In this document: positions 1 through 12,700 of the stretch, piece after piece
How positions within the stretch are numbered: position 1 is the first letter of the stretch
How the letters are laid out: the number at the start of each line of letters is the position of its first letter
Source: Xylocopa sonorina
Lineage: Eukaryota > Arthropoda > Insecta > Hymenoptera > Apidae
NCBI RefSeq assembly: GCF_050948175.1
Contig: NC_135209.1
Coordinates: 5,270,001-5,334,000, forward strand
Direction: 5' to 3'
DNA length: 64,000 nt
Position numbers and translations under genes: made by a program
The notes under the pieces: model-generated
What the model saw: the letters and a program-made list of their open reading frames with translations, nothing else
The model's database searches: none
What the model was told of the DNA's origin: nothing

Positions 1-2138
1 CGAGATTCAATCGTTTAAATACTTGGGACGATAATGATTGCTGCCGCTCCGATAATTTCTTCCGCAGTTCGAGGGTCGAACAGCAACAGACTTGGGAGGA
101 ATCGATATTACTTGTCCGAAGCTGACGAAATCGTATTACGGTGCAAAAGGTGAAATTGAGTTTAAGACGAGCTGATTGAAATCAGATAGAAACGATTCAG
201 TTAGCCATCCAATCTTTTTAATGGATTCAAGTTCAAAAACCAACATCGAGAACGAATCGTCGCACGCCGTGCTAGCGTCGCTCAGCCACCCTCCTCCAAG
301 TATCCTCGTTCCATAGAAACCATTTGTAAAATAGGTACACGGTGGTACTCCAACGTGGCATTAAAATGTTTCGCCTCGATCATCACGTAACGTGCTCGCA
401 CGTGGTTACGCAAAAAAATATTTCCGCCACGCGAAACGGAAGCTAATACCCCCGGAAGGGGTGACAGCCAGAAAAATAATGAGAAAATATAATATCCCCC
501 GCGGAGTTCCATTTTTAATTCTACCGTAGAGAAACTCTATTGAAAAGTCTCGCGAACTCGATTGGAGGGCGCACCCGCGATTCTAGCGAGGAATAACGAG
601 AGGAGTTGCCACGGTTTTACTTGGCAAAACGAAATAACGAGATGTACCGACTGGGATGTACGGCGAGCGAACGAATAACACACGAATCAACAGAGTTCGA
701 TCAGTTTCAGGTTGAACGCAAAGGAGCAGCTGGGCGAGGCGGAGGACCGGAACTGAACGTTGAACAAATCTGAATTGAGACCAGCATTCGATATTCTACC
801 CATCTGACAGGCCACGAAGTGCTCGCTAGCAGAGACGGCATAAGCTTATTCGTGTGAAATAAAAGGCAACAAACACGCGACACCCTTTCCGCGAAGTGGA
901 TCGGGGCGGATGGCGCACCTGGAGCGTCTGGCAGGAAGTAGCGGCGGTGGAAGTAAGCGGCGGGATAAATAAAAGCGAGGTAGAAAGGATAGCCGCGCCG
1001 GTGGAACGTGGTGTTTGCATAATATATGAAAATTTCGAAGACACCCTCTCAGAGAATCATAAGATCGCGTAGAAGAAAGGTGGAAAGAAGAGTAGCGGAG
1101 GCGGCGAAGAATGAAAGGGTGGGGCTAAGGGAAATGGGGTGAAAGCGGGTCGAAGAGTAAAGAGGGTTAGCGCGCGGGTGGTGAGAACGGAGTCACTGAA
1201 TTTCCGGGACGGAATCTTCCGGACGGGTCGCACGCTGCTTCGCAGCCACCCTCTGTCAACTTGTTTCGAAAGTTGTTTCTTATTTATTCATGGATCGCGG
1301 TCGCGCGCACCTCTGGCCGGCCGCGAAACGTCCGGATAAAGATTTTTCTCGCGTCCCATCGTTATGGAAATCCATTACAGCTGTAACGTCGAATTCCGTG
1401 GACCACCCTCGCCAGAAATTCCATGCTAATCTAAACGCTTTATCGACGCTACGCGAGAATTCAATTTTCTTGGTGAAACCACTTTGTACGAGCTACTCGT
1501 ATCGAACGATTCTCTCGTTTTTCTTCCCTTAGAACATCAGGTTAAGGACATTTAACAGAGACGACGAGAAAGTGTAAGTCGAACTCCTTAGCTCGCCAGG
1601 AGAGACATTTGGGTCGATAGCGGAGGTAGGTATGCAAACCTGACGAAACCTAAGCCAAGGCCCATCAAGATTCGCGTCACGTCGAAGGGCTTAATTCGCG
1701 AAACGCTCGAAAAGTCGGTAAGCATGAATAATCGTGATGTCAGGGCCGTTGGTCGTTGCCAAGGCGACTTTGCATTGGCCACAAGCGAGCCTGAAGCAGG
1801 GGAACCATCCATTACGGATCATTATCGAGTCTTGATTTATAATCCCCTTCGAGCGTCTCAGATCCGAGATCAGCCTTCTCTACTTTATCACAAGACTCGT
1901 AAATCCGTTTACTTAACCCCTAACGCCAGGCCGGATCCTTGCGTTTGCTTTCGATTTCACCTCTGCACCCCGTGAACGGTTCAAAACTGACTGCGTCGCG
2001 ATATCTCCTATTCTCATCTTCGATCTGTACCGTCTCGCTTAATTCTATTCTCGCGCCAAGACTCGTAATGCGATTCCGTTCCGCGCGAGCCGAGTTGCGT
2101 AATTTCCACGAGTTGCAGCCTTCGATCGAATCGAAAAT

Positions 2139-2180
2139 AGAGGAAGAGAGAGAAAGAGAGAGAAGAGAGAGAAGAGAGAT
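2139..2180. repeat. GA-rich microsatellite
   Basis: Interrupted (GA)n / (GAAGA)n tract, purine on the plus strand. Confidence 0.85.
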
Positions 2181-2954
2181 ATTCTTTTAAATGGAAATTA
2201 TACGACGGCGCGACTGTTGGAATATTTTACGCTCCCTTTTGTTGGCTAAATTTTCTGAATTATTCCCACCCCTCGTTACCTGAGATTAATTATCCTTTGC
2301 TAGCATTCTACACCACAGGCGCAGGCGTAATCATTTGTCAACACGTCAATTAATCACGCTACGAAAATAGATTAACATATTATGTTTCTAATGCCGCCGG
2401 TACCATCCATTATAATTTATTACTCGACCGAGACGCGACCGTAGCCCCCGGGTCCTAACCATCTAAATACTCTATTTGACAAACTGCCGCGCGAACCTCG
2501 AGATCGATCGAACGTGGATCGATCGCAATTTGATTGGAAACAAACCTGAAGCCCAGTGTATGCGTCGCGTATGGGTATCTTTAAAAGTACTCGAGCTTCC
2601 GTTTCAATTTCAACCTGACGTTTGCTCGACGAAACAAGCTCGACGTGCAATTATACCACGATCCCTGTACGCATTAGAAAGCTTGCATAATTGAACGAAA
2701 CCGAAGGAAAACGAATGTTCCACGGTCTGCCAATTTCATGGGCGAATAATAAAGCGAGTACAGGCAAGTCGCGCAATGGCCAGTGAATTATACAAACGAT
2801 CGGTTTCCATCCTCCGTAAACAGAGGCATCGCACGACGAGTTTGCTCGCAGTTCGGTTTCCTCAGCGAACTATTTACTCGGGCGAGATTCTTCGCGCAGA
2901 TCGGAACCGGTCGTCGCAGGCCCACGAAGGTTCTCAGGAAACGACCCAGGCATT

Positions 2955-3058
2955 CCATTGTCCGGCTAAGTGTCCCAAACGTTTACAGAATGTCCACGAG
3001 ATGCCCCATTGTCCGTCTAAGCGTCTCGGATGTCTATATGATGTTCCTCGAACGGCAT
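2955..3058. repeat. Diverged 51-bp tandem duplication
   Basis: Two adjacent copies start with ATTGTCCG at 2957 and 3008. They stay alignable for about 50 bp at roughly 70% identity, and most differences are C/T or A/G transitions. The period is a multiple of three, so both copies remain open in two plus-strand frames. The enclosing open frames (about 110-130 codons) otherwise look like chance. Confidence 0.6.
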
Positions 3059-3268
3059 TATGCTGCCCGGGGACACTGCATTACCTCTGTTTATTACGTA
3101 ACGGTGAACCTCGTCTAAATGCATATGCATACACGCGGCTGCACGAAGAACGTATACAATATCCGTTTAAATAGAGTCGTACAATAAACGGAGAGGTAAT
3201 TTATCGGCCTAACTGGCATAATGGCGCACTGAGGAGCGCGTCCCTTAGCCATCACGACCGTCCGACCT

Positions 3269-3299
3269 GCTACGTACCTATACTACTTCGGTACGTAGC
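3269..3299. repeat. 10-bp perfect hairpin
   Basis: Arms GCTACGTACC (3269-3278) and GGTACGTAGC (3290-3299) with an 11-nt loop. Confidence 0.7.
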
Positions 3300-6200
3300 C
3301 CACTGGAAACGTGCATCGCCTCGCGTCCCATTCATTTGCATTCCACGATGTTGGCCTGCGTTTCACACTTTTCACCAGCAATTTTCCTTACCACGCCACT
3401 TCTCTTCCCTCCAAAAGTCCACGAAGTTCTGATCGTCTTGATGTCCAATTGAAATTCAATTTTTCCGTGCATTCATCGAAGAACTGGTTTCGCTTAGAAT
3501 TTGTTTATGGCATCGAAGTGTCGCGTTGAAAATGTTCCTCTGATGCAAATATGGGCGCACCCATGAGTCTCGCGAAGAATTTAGATGTGACTCATTCGAC
3601 AACACTCTTGGATCGGAACTTTATCGTACGATACAATAAAATTAATCTCGTGTATTGTTATATCCTTGCGTAACTGTATCGTCCAGCGCGCTGATTTCTT
3701 GCTGGAAAATTTCAATCCCATTTCGCGACTTTCCGTTTCCCATTTCGTACGTGTAACAATATTGTCAACGGGTGGCTAAATTGTCTCTTAGAGAGAAAAC
3801 CAACACGGTGGATTCCATAGCCGCGGTCGCGGAATAACTTGGATATTACATACCGGAAATCCACTTGTACACGTGTCGCTTCATGGCTTTAATTCCTGCT
3901 CTTTCGTTTCACGAGAAATCCGCGCGATATGAAGTTCTGGCCTTGTTCCCCGTTTAATCGCGAGCCTTTGGTCGAAATACCAGAAAATATCCCCGGCTCT
4001 TCCTTATTTAGTTTACTTGCGAACCACTGGCGAATTCGTGCGCGAATCCCTTTCCCGTTTCTCTTCGCGGCACTTCGTTTTTCACGTTGGACATTCCTTT
4101 GACACCAGCTTCTTTCAGGGATCCCGTGGCGGCGTACTCGTTCTGTTCCTACGCGGTGCCAACTTCCCTGTGATTACACGTAATATCACGACGTAATTAA
4201 AATCTACCTTTGTAGAAAAATTTTGCGTTCTTTCGTAGAAAATCTTCATTTAATTTAATTACAAGGAAATGTAATTCCTCGAGAATTTTAATGTGCCGTA
4301 ATATCGTAGAGCTAAAAAGTACCAGGCGGAACTATAAATTTATTGCTCGCACAATTTTCCAGCTAGAAACTTTGGTAACAATAATTATGGGGAAACTAAT
4401 TCTGGAAAAGTAGAGTCTTCAGTTCTCTGAAGTGAAACTATAATATATTTTTATATCTTTCTAAATTTTATTCGAAATACGTTGAAGTTATTTTCTTTGG
4501 AGATATTAATTAGAATTTTGTTAAAAGTTGGGTCTTTCCATGAACTCGAAAGTACGAGGCGTCCCGAGATAAAGGATTCATAATGATTTCGTCACAAGTT
4601 AACCCCGTCGGTCCCCCAAGATTTAATGAACATTTACTCTTACGTCGTTGGAATTCGTTTAATTAAACAGAAATTACGGAGAGGGCCGTTAAACATTCTT
4701 CACGGCGATTTGAGTTTCGTTCCATATGCATGGAGTTTCATTGCTTTTGAAAAATTCATAAGAACTCCATGCGGCTAAAATTATTCTATGATATACACTT
4801 GAAGCGTTTTAATTTTACGATTGCGCTATGTAAAACAGTCGCGTTTATTCTTCCTTTCGTTGTTTGTTGCGAGGAAAGGGCAGAAGTGCCCAACAGGGCA
4901 ATCAAATTTTGTTCGAGCAAAATTAGTCGAACGAGATGGTTCAGGATTGGCAACGTAATTTCGAAAAATCACGGAAGATCCCATCGCTGCTGATTTCCAC
5001 TATCGGTAACCGGGTTGAATTTAGATTAGCAGCTAATCGAATTCATTTCCGAAAATTCCGTTCCGCTCGTGGGAACGATCGCTCCATTTCCTTCTTCGAT
5101 TTTCCAATCGATGTAATAGGTATTTGCGAATCGAGGGAACCGTAGCTGGGTTCCTTCAGACGTTTCTCAAGAATATAAAGTATGGTAGCAAACGAGTTAT
5201 TCGACTCGAAATTCTTGCAGCACCTTCGATTTAATTAATGAAATTATATCGAGGACACGCGATCCCTACTTTGCTTAAAGTACTCGTTAATTAATATATC
5301 CATCCTATTAATCAAGGCGAAAATTATTTTCCTCTTTTTTCGTTCGGAAACTACTTCGTGAAATTAAAAATAAATCAGAAGTTCGCAATCTTTTAGCAAC
5401 TCCTGCATAGGGGTTGGTTTCCGCTTGACGCAACCTCTCTAATAAAAATGCACGACGGCACTGTCGATCGTAAACCGCGATTACGATCCTCCCGATTATT
5501 CATATCAAGAGGAAAGTCTCGATTCGCGAACCAGTTGGACGTGCTCGTTTCATATTCCTTTCGAAATTGTTATTGCTCTCGTACGATATTTCGTGCGTGC
5601 ATGTATATTTATATATTAGAACGGCACGTTCCTATATATTTAATATGGTCTCCGTTTGACGTCCACCACTCTCGATTGGCGAAAGTATAATTGATAACTT
5701 TTGTATAACTCGAATAAGCCAACTGAAAGTGACTTTCCTTTGACGTTCGCAAAAAATCGCGAAGAACAAAATTCTATGATTAATTAATTAGTTTTGTCGA
5801 ACAATTTCCTTTTGCTTCCATTGCCAACGAAGTGGTTGAACGTATTAACGATAAAAATGAATTCTCCTTTTAGTACTTAAATTTATAGTCTAGTCGAGTC
5901 TGGTCAAATTACCGCAAGAATTCTCGTTCGTTAACGTTATGCAGTTTTTGTCTCGGGAGATGTCGATAGTTGAGCCACCAAAGAAGAGATTAGGCTTAAT
6001 CCTCTTACGAACCAATTACCCGCGCCATTATTTCTAAAAACTTGGCCTGGATTATACTGCCGGGCGTTCATAAATTCCTATCGAAATTAAAATCTCCCGG
6101 GCGCAGCCGAAAGCAGCTACCTGTAATCTCATATTTAATCACCACAGCTAGAAACGCAATATTCCCTTAATTGAAAAACAGAGCTCGCGCTTCGAAATTC

Positions 6201-7666
6201 TGCCGCCGTCGCTATTCGTCACGCATAAAACAGAAACCAATCGCGTAATTCAACGTCACCCTGGCGATCAAAAATGTTCATCAGACACCAATAAGCGAGA
6301 CACTGCATCGAATCGTCAATTGTGATCTACCGTAGAACGAGCGTCCTATCCTGAGCTCGCCAAAAGGGTGACTAAGAAATCTTTTTAATATTAATTACAT
6401 CCGTGGCCCATCGAAATCGCGATAAATAACGACTGGGGCTGAGAGACGAAATGAACGTCGCGGCGTGCACGGGGGACGATAACAGCGGGGGCACGTACGA
6501 TAAATCAGGAATAGGAGCCGGAGATGAGGCGAGGCGAGGCGAAAGGACGGTCTCTAATTTACAGACTAACTTGTACGTGTCGTAGAGTCAGCGTCGGGGC
6601 ATTATCCGGCATTATTAGGGACGAGATAGTAATTACGGGCGCTGCGTGATGCTGCAGCCACCGTGGTTGCTATACGACATAATTAAATTACCGATAAACC
6701 GATGGAGAAAGCATGTAGAGACGCGAGCCGCCGCGCACCCTGGCTACGACGTCTCGCGAGCTGCATGGGAATCCACGCTGGATCCATTAGTTGAGAAGCC
6801 ATCGACCGGAAGAGAGCGAGAACCACCCACGGAAATTCCCAAAATTATTGCCAGCGATACCCAAGAAACTCTTCTCGAAGCCTTTCGGGGAAAACGGACG
6901 TCAACGATGGACGACGGGGACCGATTCTCCACCACGTCCCCACGATGGACTACACTGGCACACTGTTCCAGTTTCTAAGCAAACGACACGCTGGTTAAAG
7001 GTTGATTTATGGGCAGATTTTAGTCTGACTACGGTCACGGCTGGATCAGCCACCGTTCAGCCACAAATCTTGGTCGTTACGGTAACGATCGTCGGATCGT
7101 TTTGGGTTTTGCCGCGCCAACTTGACTCGCGCTAGGGAACTTCGATTAGTTATCTTAATCGCCACGGCTCCGACAGATGATTCGTGGAAAATGGTTGCTT
7201 CCAATTAGACGATGCGTAACGCGAAATAATTCAAGGAACTCGCTTTAACTTTGTAAATTTCGAGACAAAAAGCCACTCTCCGTTCTTGAGCCAAAGTGAT
7301 CGATCACGGGAGCTCATTAACTCTCCATACGGGGTTAACAGGCGGACAAGCGAGAGTTCATCAAAATAACAAGCGTCTGCAAAATCGCGAGCGGTATTCG
7401 ACGAATCTCTCGCTCGCAATTTCCGCGTGATTTCGATCCGTGAGCCGTAAGTTCCATCGATCTCGACAGGACGATCGTGTCCACCGGTTAATAATAAAAT
7501 TCCTGTTACACCGGCATACGCACCGCCGCCATTAATTGCGATCATTACGAAAGTGTCGCGCTCGGTGCCGTCGATTTATGACGATTTACCACGATCCGAT
7601 ATCCCCGTTCAAAGTTATCGTGGAATTCTATTTTTCCGCGAGCCAATAAAATACAGCTTCATAACT

Positions 7667-7718
7667 CGCGGCGCCGCGCGAAAATAGATTATTCGTGGAC
7701 GCGATATCGCGGCGCGCC
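7667..7718. repeat. Cluster of CpG palindromes
   Basis: CGCGGCGCCGCG (7667-7678), CGCGATATCGCG (7700-7711) and GGCGCGCC (7711-7718) within about 50 bp. Confidence 0.6.
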
Positions 7719-8435
7719 GTGAGAAATTTAAAACACGACCGTGGGCAGGGGAAACGTTGCCAGTATAATTTTAATGGGACCCACGAAAAATTGATTTACG
7801 GGAATATCGTTCGAAGGTATTTGTAGATAAGTTTAGTTGGTTTTCATTTTCACACCGCACGAGACATCGCAGCTGTATCGAGTGCCATTGGGAAACGCTG
7901 GTCCACGTTTGCACTGGCGAATCGTGTTGCATCGGACGTCGCCAATACACATGTCTCGAGGACACGCTCCAGAACGCAGCGTGAATAACTCGAGATTCCG
8001 TAAAAGGATCGATTTCCATGCACCTGGACACACCGAGACGGCTCTTTCAAGACCCTCCTTTGTCGTACAATTTAATTTGCGACTACGCGAGGGCTAGTCA
8101 AACTCGCTTACACCCTCTGATCCGTAATATGTGTATCCGTAAACCGAGTTTTTCGCGTCTCGTCTATAAACCGTATCACGAGACTCGTGATATTATAAAA
8201 CAGAGGGTTAAAGGTGTTTGCTATCCCTGGTAAGCTCCTCTTTTCCATCGTGTAAAGCCGCGAGGGAAACCAGGCGATGCATCCCCGGCGATGAACTGTT
8301 TCTATATGAAATCTCTCCCCCTTTCCATCTCGATTACGAGAATGCTTTGGAATATCGAATAGCTGCGCGTGGTAGCTCTCGAGAAAGTCGAGCGTGCCTC
8401 TCTCCTCGGAAAAACTTTCGACTCGAGCGTACGTA

Positions 8436-8451
8436 CACGTGATTTCACGTG
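8436..8451. promoter_or_regulatory. Double CACGTG E-box
   Basis: CACGTG at 8436-8441 and 8446-8451, forming the inverted repeat CACGTGA-TT-TCACGTG. One helical turn separates the two centres. This is a bHLH-type site by sequence; function is unknown. Confidence 0.35.
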
Positions 8452-9703
8452 ACGCTCGGTTTACGTGCTCTCTGCCCAAAGAAACGATCGTTTTATGGTT
8501 CGACTCGTCCTCCCCCGGAAGAGAAAAATTGCCCGCAACTCGAAACGATCTCGATTCGATTTTAATATTCTTCTTTTCCACAGTTTCCCGTTGGAGAACG
8601 ATCGCGCCACGAAGAAAATCGTCACGACTACTGTGCGCTGTCGACGCGGCTAACGAGCGGTCGTATCAGGGGATAATTTACAGCAGGCATCGGTAGTTTT
8701 CAATGCACGTGTCATCACGAACCACGCGGAATTGCAGTGGCACAATGGAAATCGTATCGGTAGAGCGCACGTGTGCATCGATGCACGCGACGATGAGCTG
8801 CTACATTATCGCGTCGACGCTATTGTACGAGGTGCACCCTCGATTGCGAGTGTTACATCGAAAGCTACTCGGTTCTTCCTTCTCTTTCGAGGAGCAGCAA
8901 CGTGTCGTTGGCGTTTAAGAGGATTTTTTTTACTATTTAAACAAATCGTACCATTCGACGGTCGCCCCCTGGAGAAATAAATACGATACGATACGAACGA
9001 AGGTAATTTCGAGTTCTCGAGTGGCAATAGAAAGTTTGCGATTGTTGGATTTCTGCAACTTCGGGAATATAAATTAAAATTATTTGCTATTGGTGGATAA
9101 CTTGGTCCGATACTTTAATATCCACGAAGGGAGCAATTAAGCTGAAGTTTTAATGAGTTTAAGATAGAGAGGAGGGCAATATTTATTGTACAATATTTCT
9201 CGACGATTTTCGCAGCTACGCGCTGTTCGAAGCGTAATTTGTGGTATCGGACCGCAAATCGCGCGTTCACAACGATGCGTATCAACGTGCGTGTTATCGG
9301 AATAACACTCGCGGTACGTTCTCACGAATCGAGCCACTCGTTAAGGATAGTTGTGCCAGGAAACGAATGAAGTTACCGCGACCCGACGCGATCGAGCGAA
9401 AACTATTATTCGAATCACGATGTTCATCGCGAGTGACGATCGCAGTTCGATCTAATTTATTTATCGAATTTATTTACTTTACTCGTTAGCGTTGAGGTGA
9501 AAAAATTGGCGAAAATCGATGTATCAGAAGTTAAACCATCGCGAAGTTCGAGAAGTCGGAGCGTTCGCGTTGGAAACGAATAGCTACTGCGAGCAACATA
9601 TTTCGCAGTAGCCGCAGGAAACAAAGTTTTCGCTTCCAAGCTTGGAAAACTCGTATTTTATATTTCCGCTGCTTCTCGCCACCATCTTCGTATCGAACAG
9701 AGC

Positions 9704-9743
9704 GAGAGAGAGAGAGAGAGAGAGAGCAGAGAGAGAGAGAGAG
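9704..9743. repeat. (GA)n microsatellite
   Basis: Two GA runs separated by one CA step; about 20 dinucleotides in total. Confidence 0.9.
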
Positions 9744-12700
9744 CAGTGGAAAATATTCTGAATAGAAAAAAATTCTTCACAATTAGGTGGTCTGATGAAG
9801 CAACAGTCGAAGTTCGAGCAGAAGCAAGCAACGTCAAGCGAACAGTTTCAACTCGTGTAACTAATAGAACGCAACTCACACAAAGACCAGTCGGCCTGTG
9901 TAGCACTTTCCAATTAACGTAACAAACGCAATTCATCAAAACATTTGCAAACTAGATTTCCGAGGTTTCCTACATTTAGTTAAATTGAAAATTCTATGAA
10001 CCTCTGTACAGATCGGTGGAATCGCTTGAAACTGGTGTTAGTCGAATTTACGTAAGCAACTCGAGACCACTGTTGATCATCGCACACTCGATTCGACTTG
10101 CCATCTCGATCAAATTTCTGGCGATTCGATTTCGAATATTTTCTTCGAGTTCCTCGGGATCGATAAAACGGTGGGACCGCAGAAGTGTATCGGTGCTTTA
10201 GTAGCACGCGAGTGTGCAAATTCGTACCTATGCAGATTGGGACGCTGCAAATTCGATGGTCATTAATTTGTACCGTAACCAGGTAGCCGCGAAAACCTGC
10301 ATCCGGGTGCCTGATGGATGTGCGAACCCAATGGCGTGGATCTAGCGCCTCGGTTAACCCGGATTATTTAGAACCGTTTTAATCGACGACGTTAGTTAAA
10401 AATTGTACCGCAAACAAGTTCGAGAATCAATTGACGACTATTATCGAGATATTAACACTTCGTACGGGCGTTCAATTAACTTGAATCAATTCGCATTGCG
10501 GTTCGAGCGATCCTAGTCGAAACAAAATGGCTTTAACGAGATCAGTGGACAGTCTGCTACGAGTCCTCCTCGCGTTCGTTTTATTCGTACGTTCGGTTAT
10601 CGGAATTTCGCTTATGCCAGCGACGCTAAACAACCGATAGTTCGCGTGACGCGTGGTATCTGTTAAAATTCATTCAAATGACAATTAATTAAGCGTAATA
10701 GTAGTTTAAACGCGTTGTTCTAATGCTTTGAACCGTGCAGCAGGGAACTGTAATATGGATCGTGTTTCTGTTGCGAATCCAACAATTCCAGGACCGCGTT
10801 ACGGTAATTTCGAGGAAGTAGAATGCTCGAGGAAGTGCGATCAAATTGTTCCAGTACCCTAGAATGTATCGTTGACATAAATTCTCAGAGATCCTCTATG
10901 CCTCGACAAATTTTCGACTGCGAAAATGGCGTCGTTCACTTTGTACAATGCCATCCAACCTTTTAAGAAGAAGAAATTAAGAGGTCCGACTATAAAGGGT
11001 TGAAATTGAATATTGAACGGTCCTAATTGACCATTGCGATCGTGATCGGAAGTAAATTGAACGGTTTTCATAAAATCCTCTATCAAAGTCTATTATAAAC
11101 GATCCCAGCGGGACCATGAAAAGACACTGGGATAGAAAATTCACCGTGGATATCTACGAGCTCTCCGGGTGCTATCAACCGAACGAAAATGGCCCTTCTG
11201 GACAAGCAGCAAATCCATGCCGCTCGCAGAGGCATTCCTTAAGATGGAATCGCGTTCCTCCGCGTTTACGGCCCCTCCTCGGGCTCACCGCAAAGAAGAA
11301 AACATCGATCGACGTAACGAACGACAGCTGAATTATCGATCGCGAGGCCATTCCACGGATCGTCGAACATTTGTTTCCTAAATCTGGAAGATAGACTTTG
11401 ATAACCATTGCTAACGAGTAGGTTACTTCCTACTGGCACACTGAATTAATATTCGAACGTAACTTCCAAGTCGTATTACTACGAAGTTCTATCCAAAAGC
11501 AAACTTGCCATCTCTCAACCTGTTTCCTATGAATTTCCATTTTTAAGTGACATCGTAAATACCGTAACCCTCCCGCGAGAGCCACCCATCGCGAAACTGA
11601 TTTCAAAGTGTCCCGTTCGTTTCCCTGAGGCGCTACGATAAACATTTCCCATCGCAAGCTGGCGTCAATTGATCCTGCGAACCCACTGTAAACCCTCGAA
11701 TACGATCGCAGCTTGTCAATTTTTGGCTGTCACCTCGAACCACCTGTCCACCTCGAAGGAAACTTGTTCAGGCGGCTGGTGAGACTCGCGTTTTTCATTT
11801 TCCCTCGCTTGTTCCACGTCCGTGGAACTGTTAATTTCGCTAAAACGGCTAGAGCGCCCTATTTATCACGAGCGACTGCCTCCTCCGTGGAAGTTGGAGA
11901 TGGTGGAAATTTTCGTCTGGCACCGATTTATCAAGCAACGCCCGCGTTTCCCTACCGACGTCCGAGTGCGAAACAACGCGGGGTGGAACAAGACGGAACC
12001 GTTCGTTCGGACGTAGCTGAGTTATAGATTTCCGGTGTTGGAGAGGGTGAGGGATGGAAGGGGGATGAAAGAATGGCCCGTGGCCCTCGGGAACGGCACC
12101 GTAAGGGGTTCTTTACGGACGTCGTCGACGCCAGAACCGGTATAAGAACGCGCGAATTCCCACGCGTGATATTTTCCTACGTTACACGTGTATGTACAGA
12201 GCCCGTCTCGTTGCATCCCCCTGGGGATACCGTGTCCGGGCTATCCGTTTCGCCCAGCGAGACAAATTTTTCAATGCTATCCTGAGAGGACATCTACCGC
12301 TAAGTATTACCCTCCAGTTCAGTTGTTCCTTAAGGAATTTACAACTACTACTCATAATCCTGAACATACTCTCAATCATCATCGTTTTAATAATCGATCC
12401 TCACTACGCTTCGCTGTGTAAAATCCGCTACGTTTCATTTAGCATCACACGCGTCAACTGTTTCGAAACGTGACACGATTTCACGCTTCTCGAAATGCGA
12501 GGCAACGCGAACTCTTTCGAGCGCCGTACTCGTTTCTTTTCGTTTACGAATCCATCTCTATCCACCTTATCGAATATTCGATCGGACAGGTGTTACGTGT
12601 ACGCGCGTATACGAGAGCGGACATTGCGGAGGAGCCATGCATGCATATGCGATGTGTGACAGGACGCGCGGACGACCCCGTCTCCTCCTCCGCGTGTCCT

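Noticed and set aside
8108..8581. 157-codon minus-strand frame
   Set aside because: No domain, no splice signals, and overlapping frames on the plus strand; expected by chance in CpG-rich DNA.
10859..11086. 75-codon minus-strand frame with a somewhat protein-like sequence
   Set aside because: Some resemblance to extracellular receptor sequence crossed my mind, but there is no motif or splice support.
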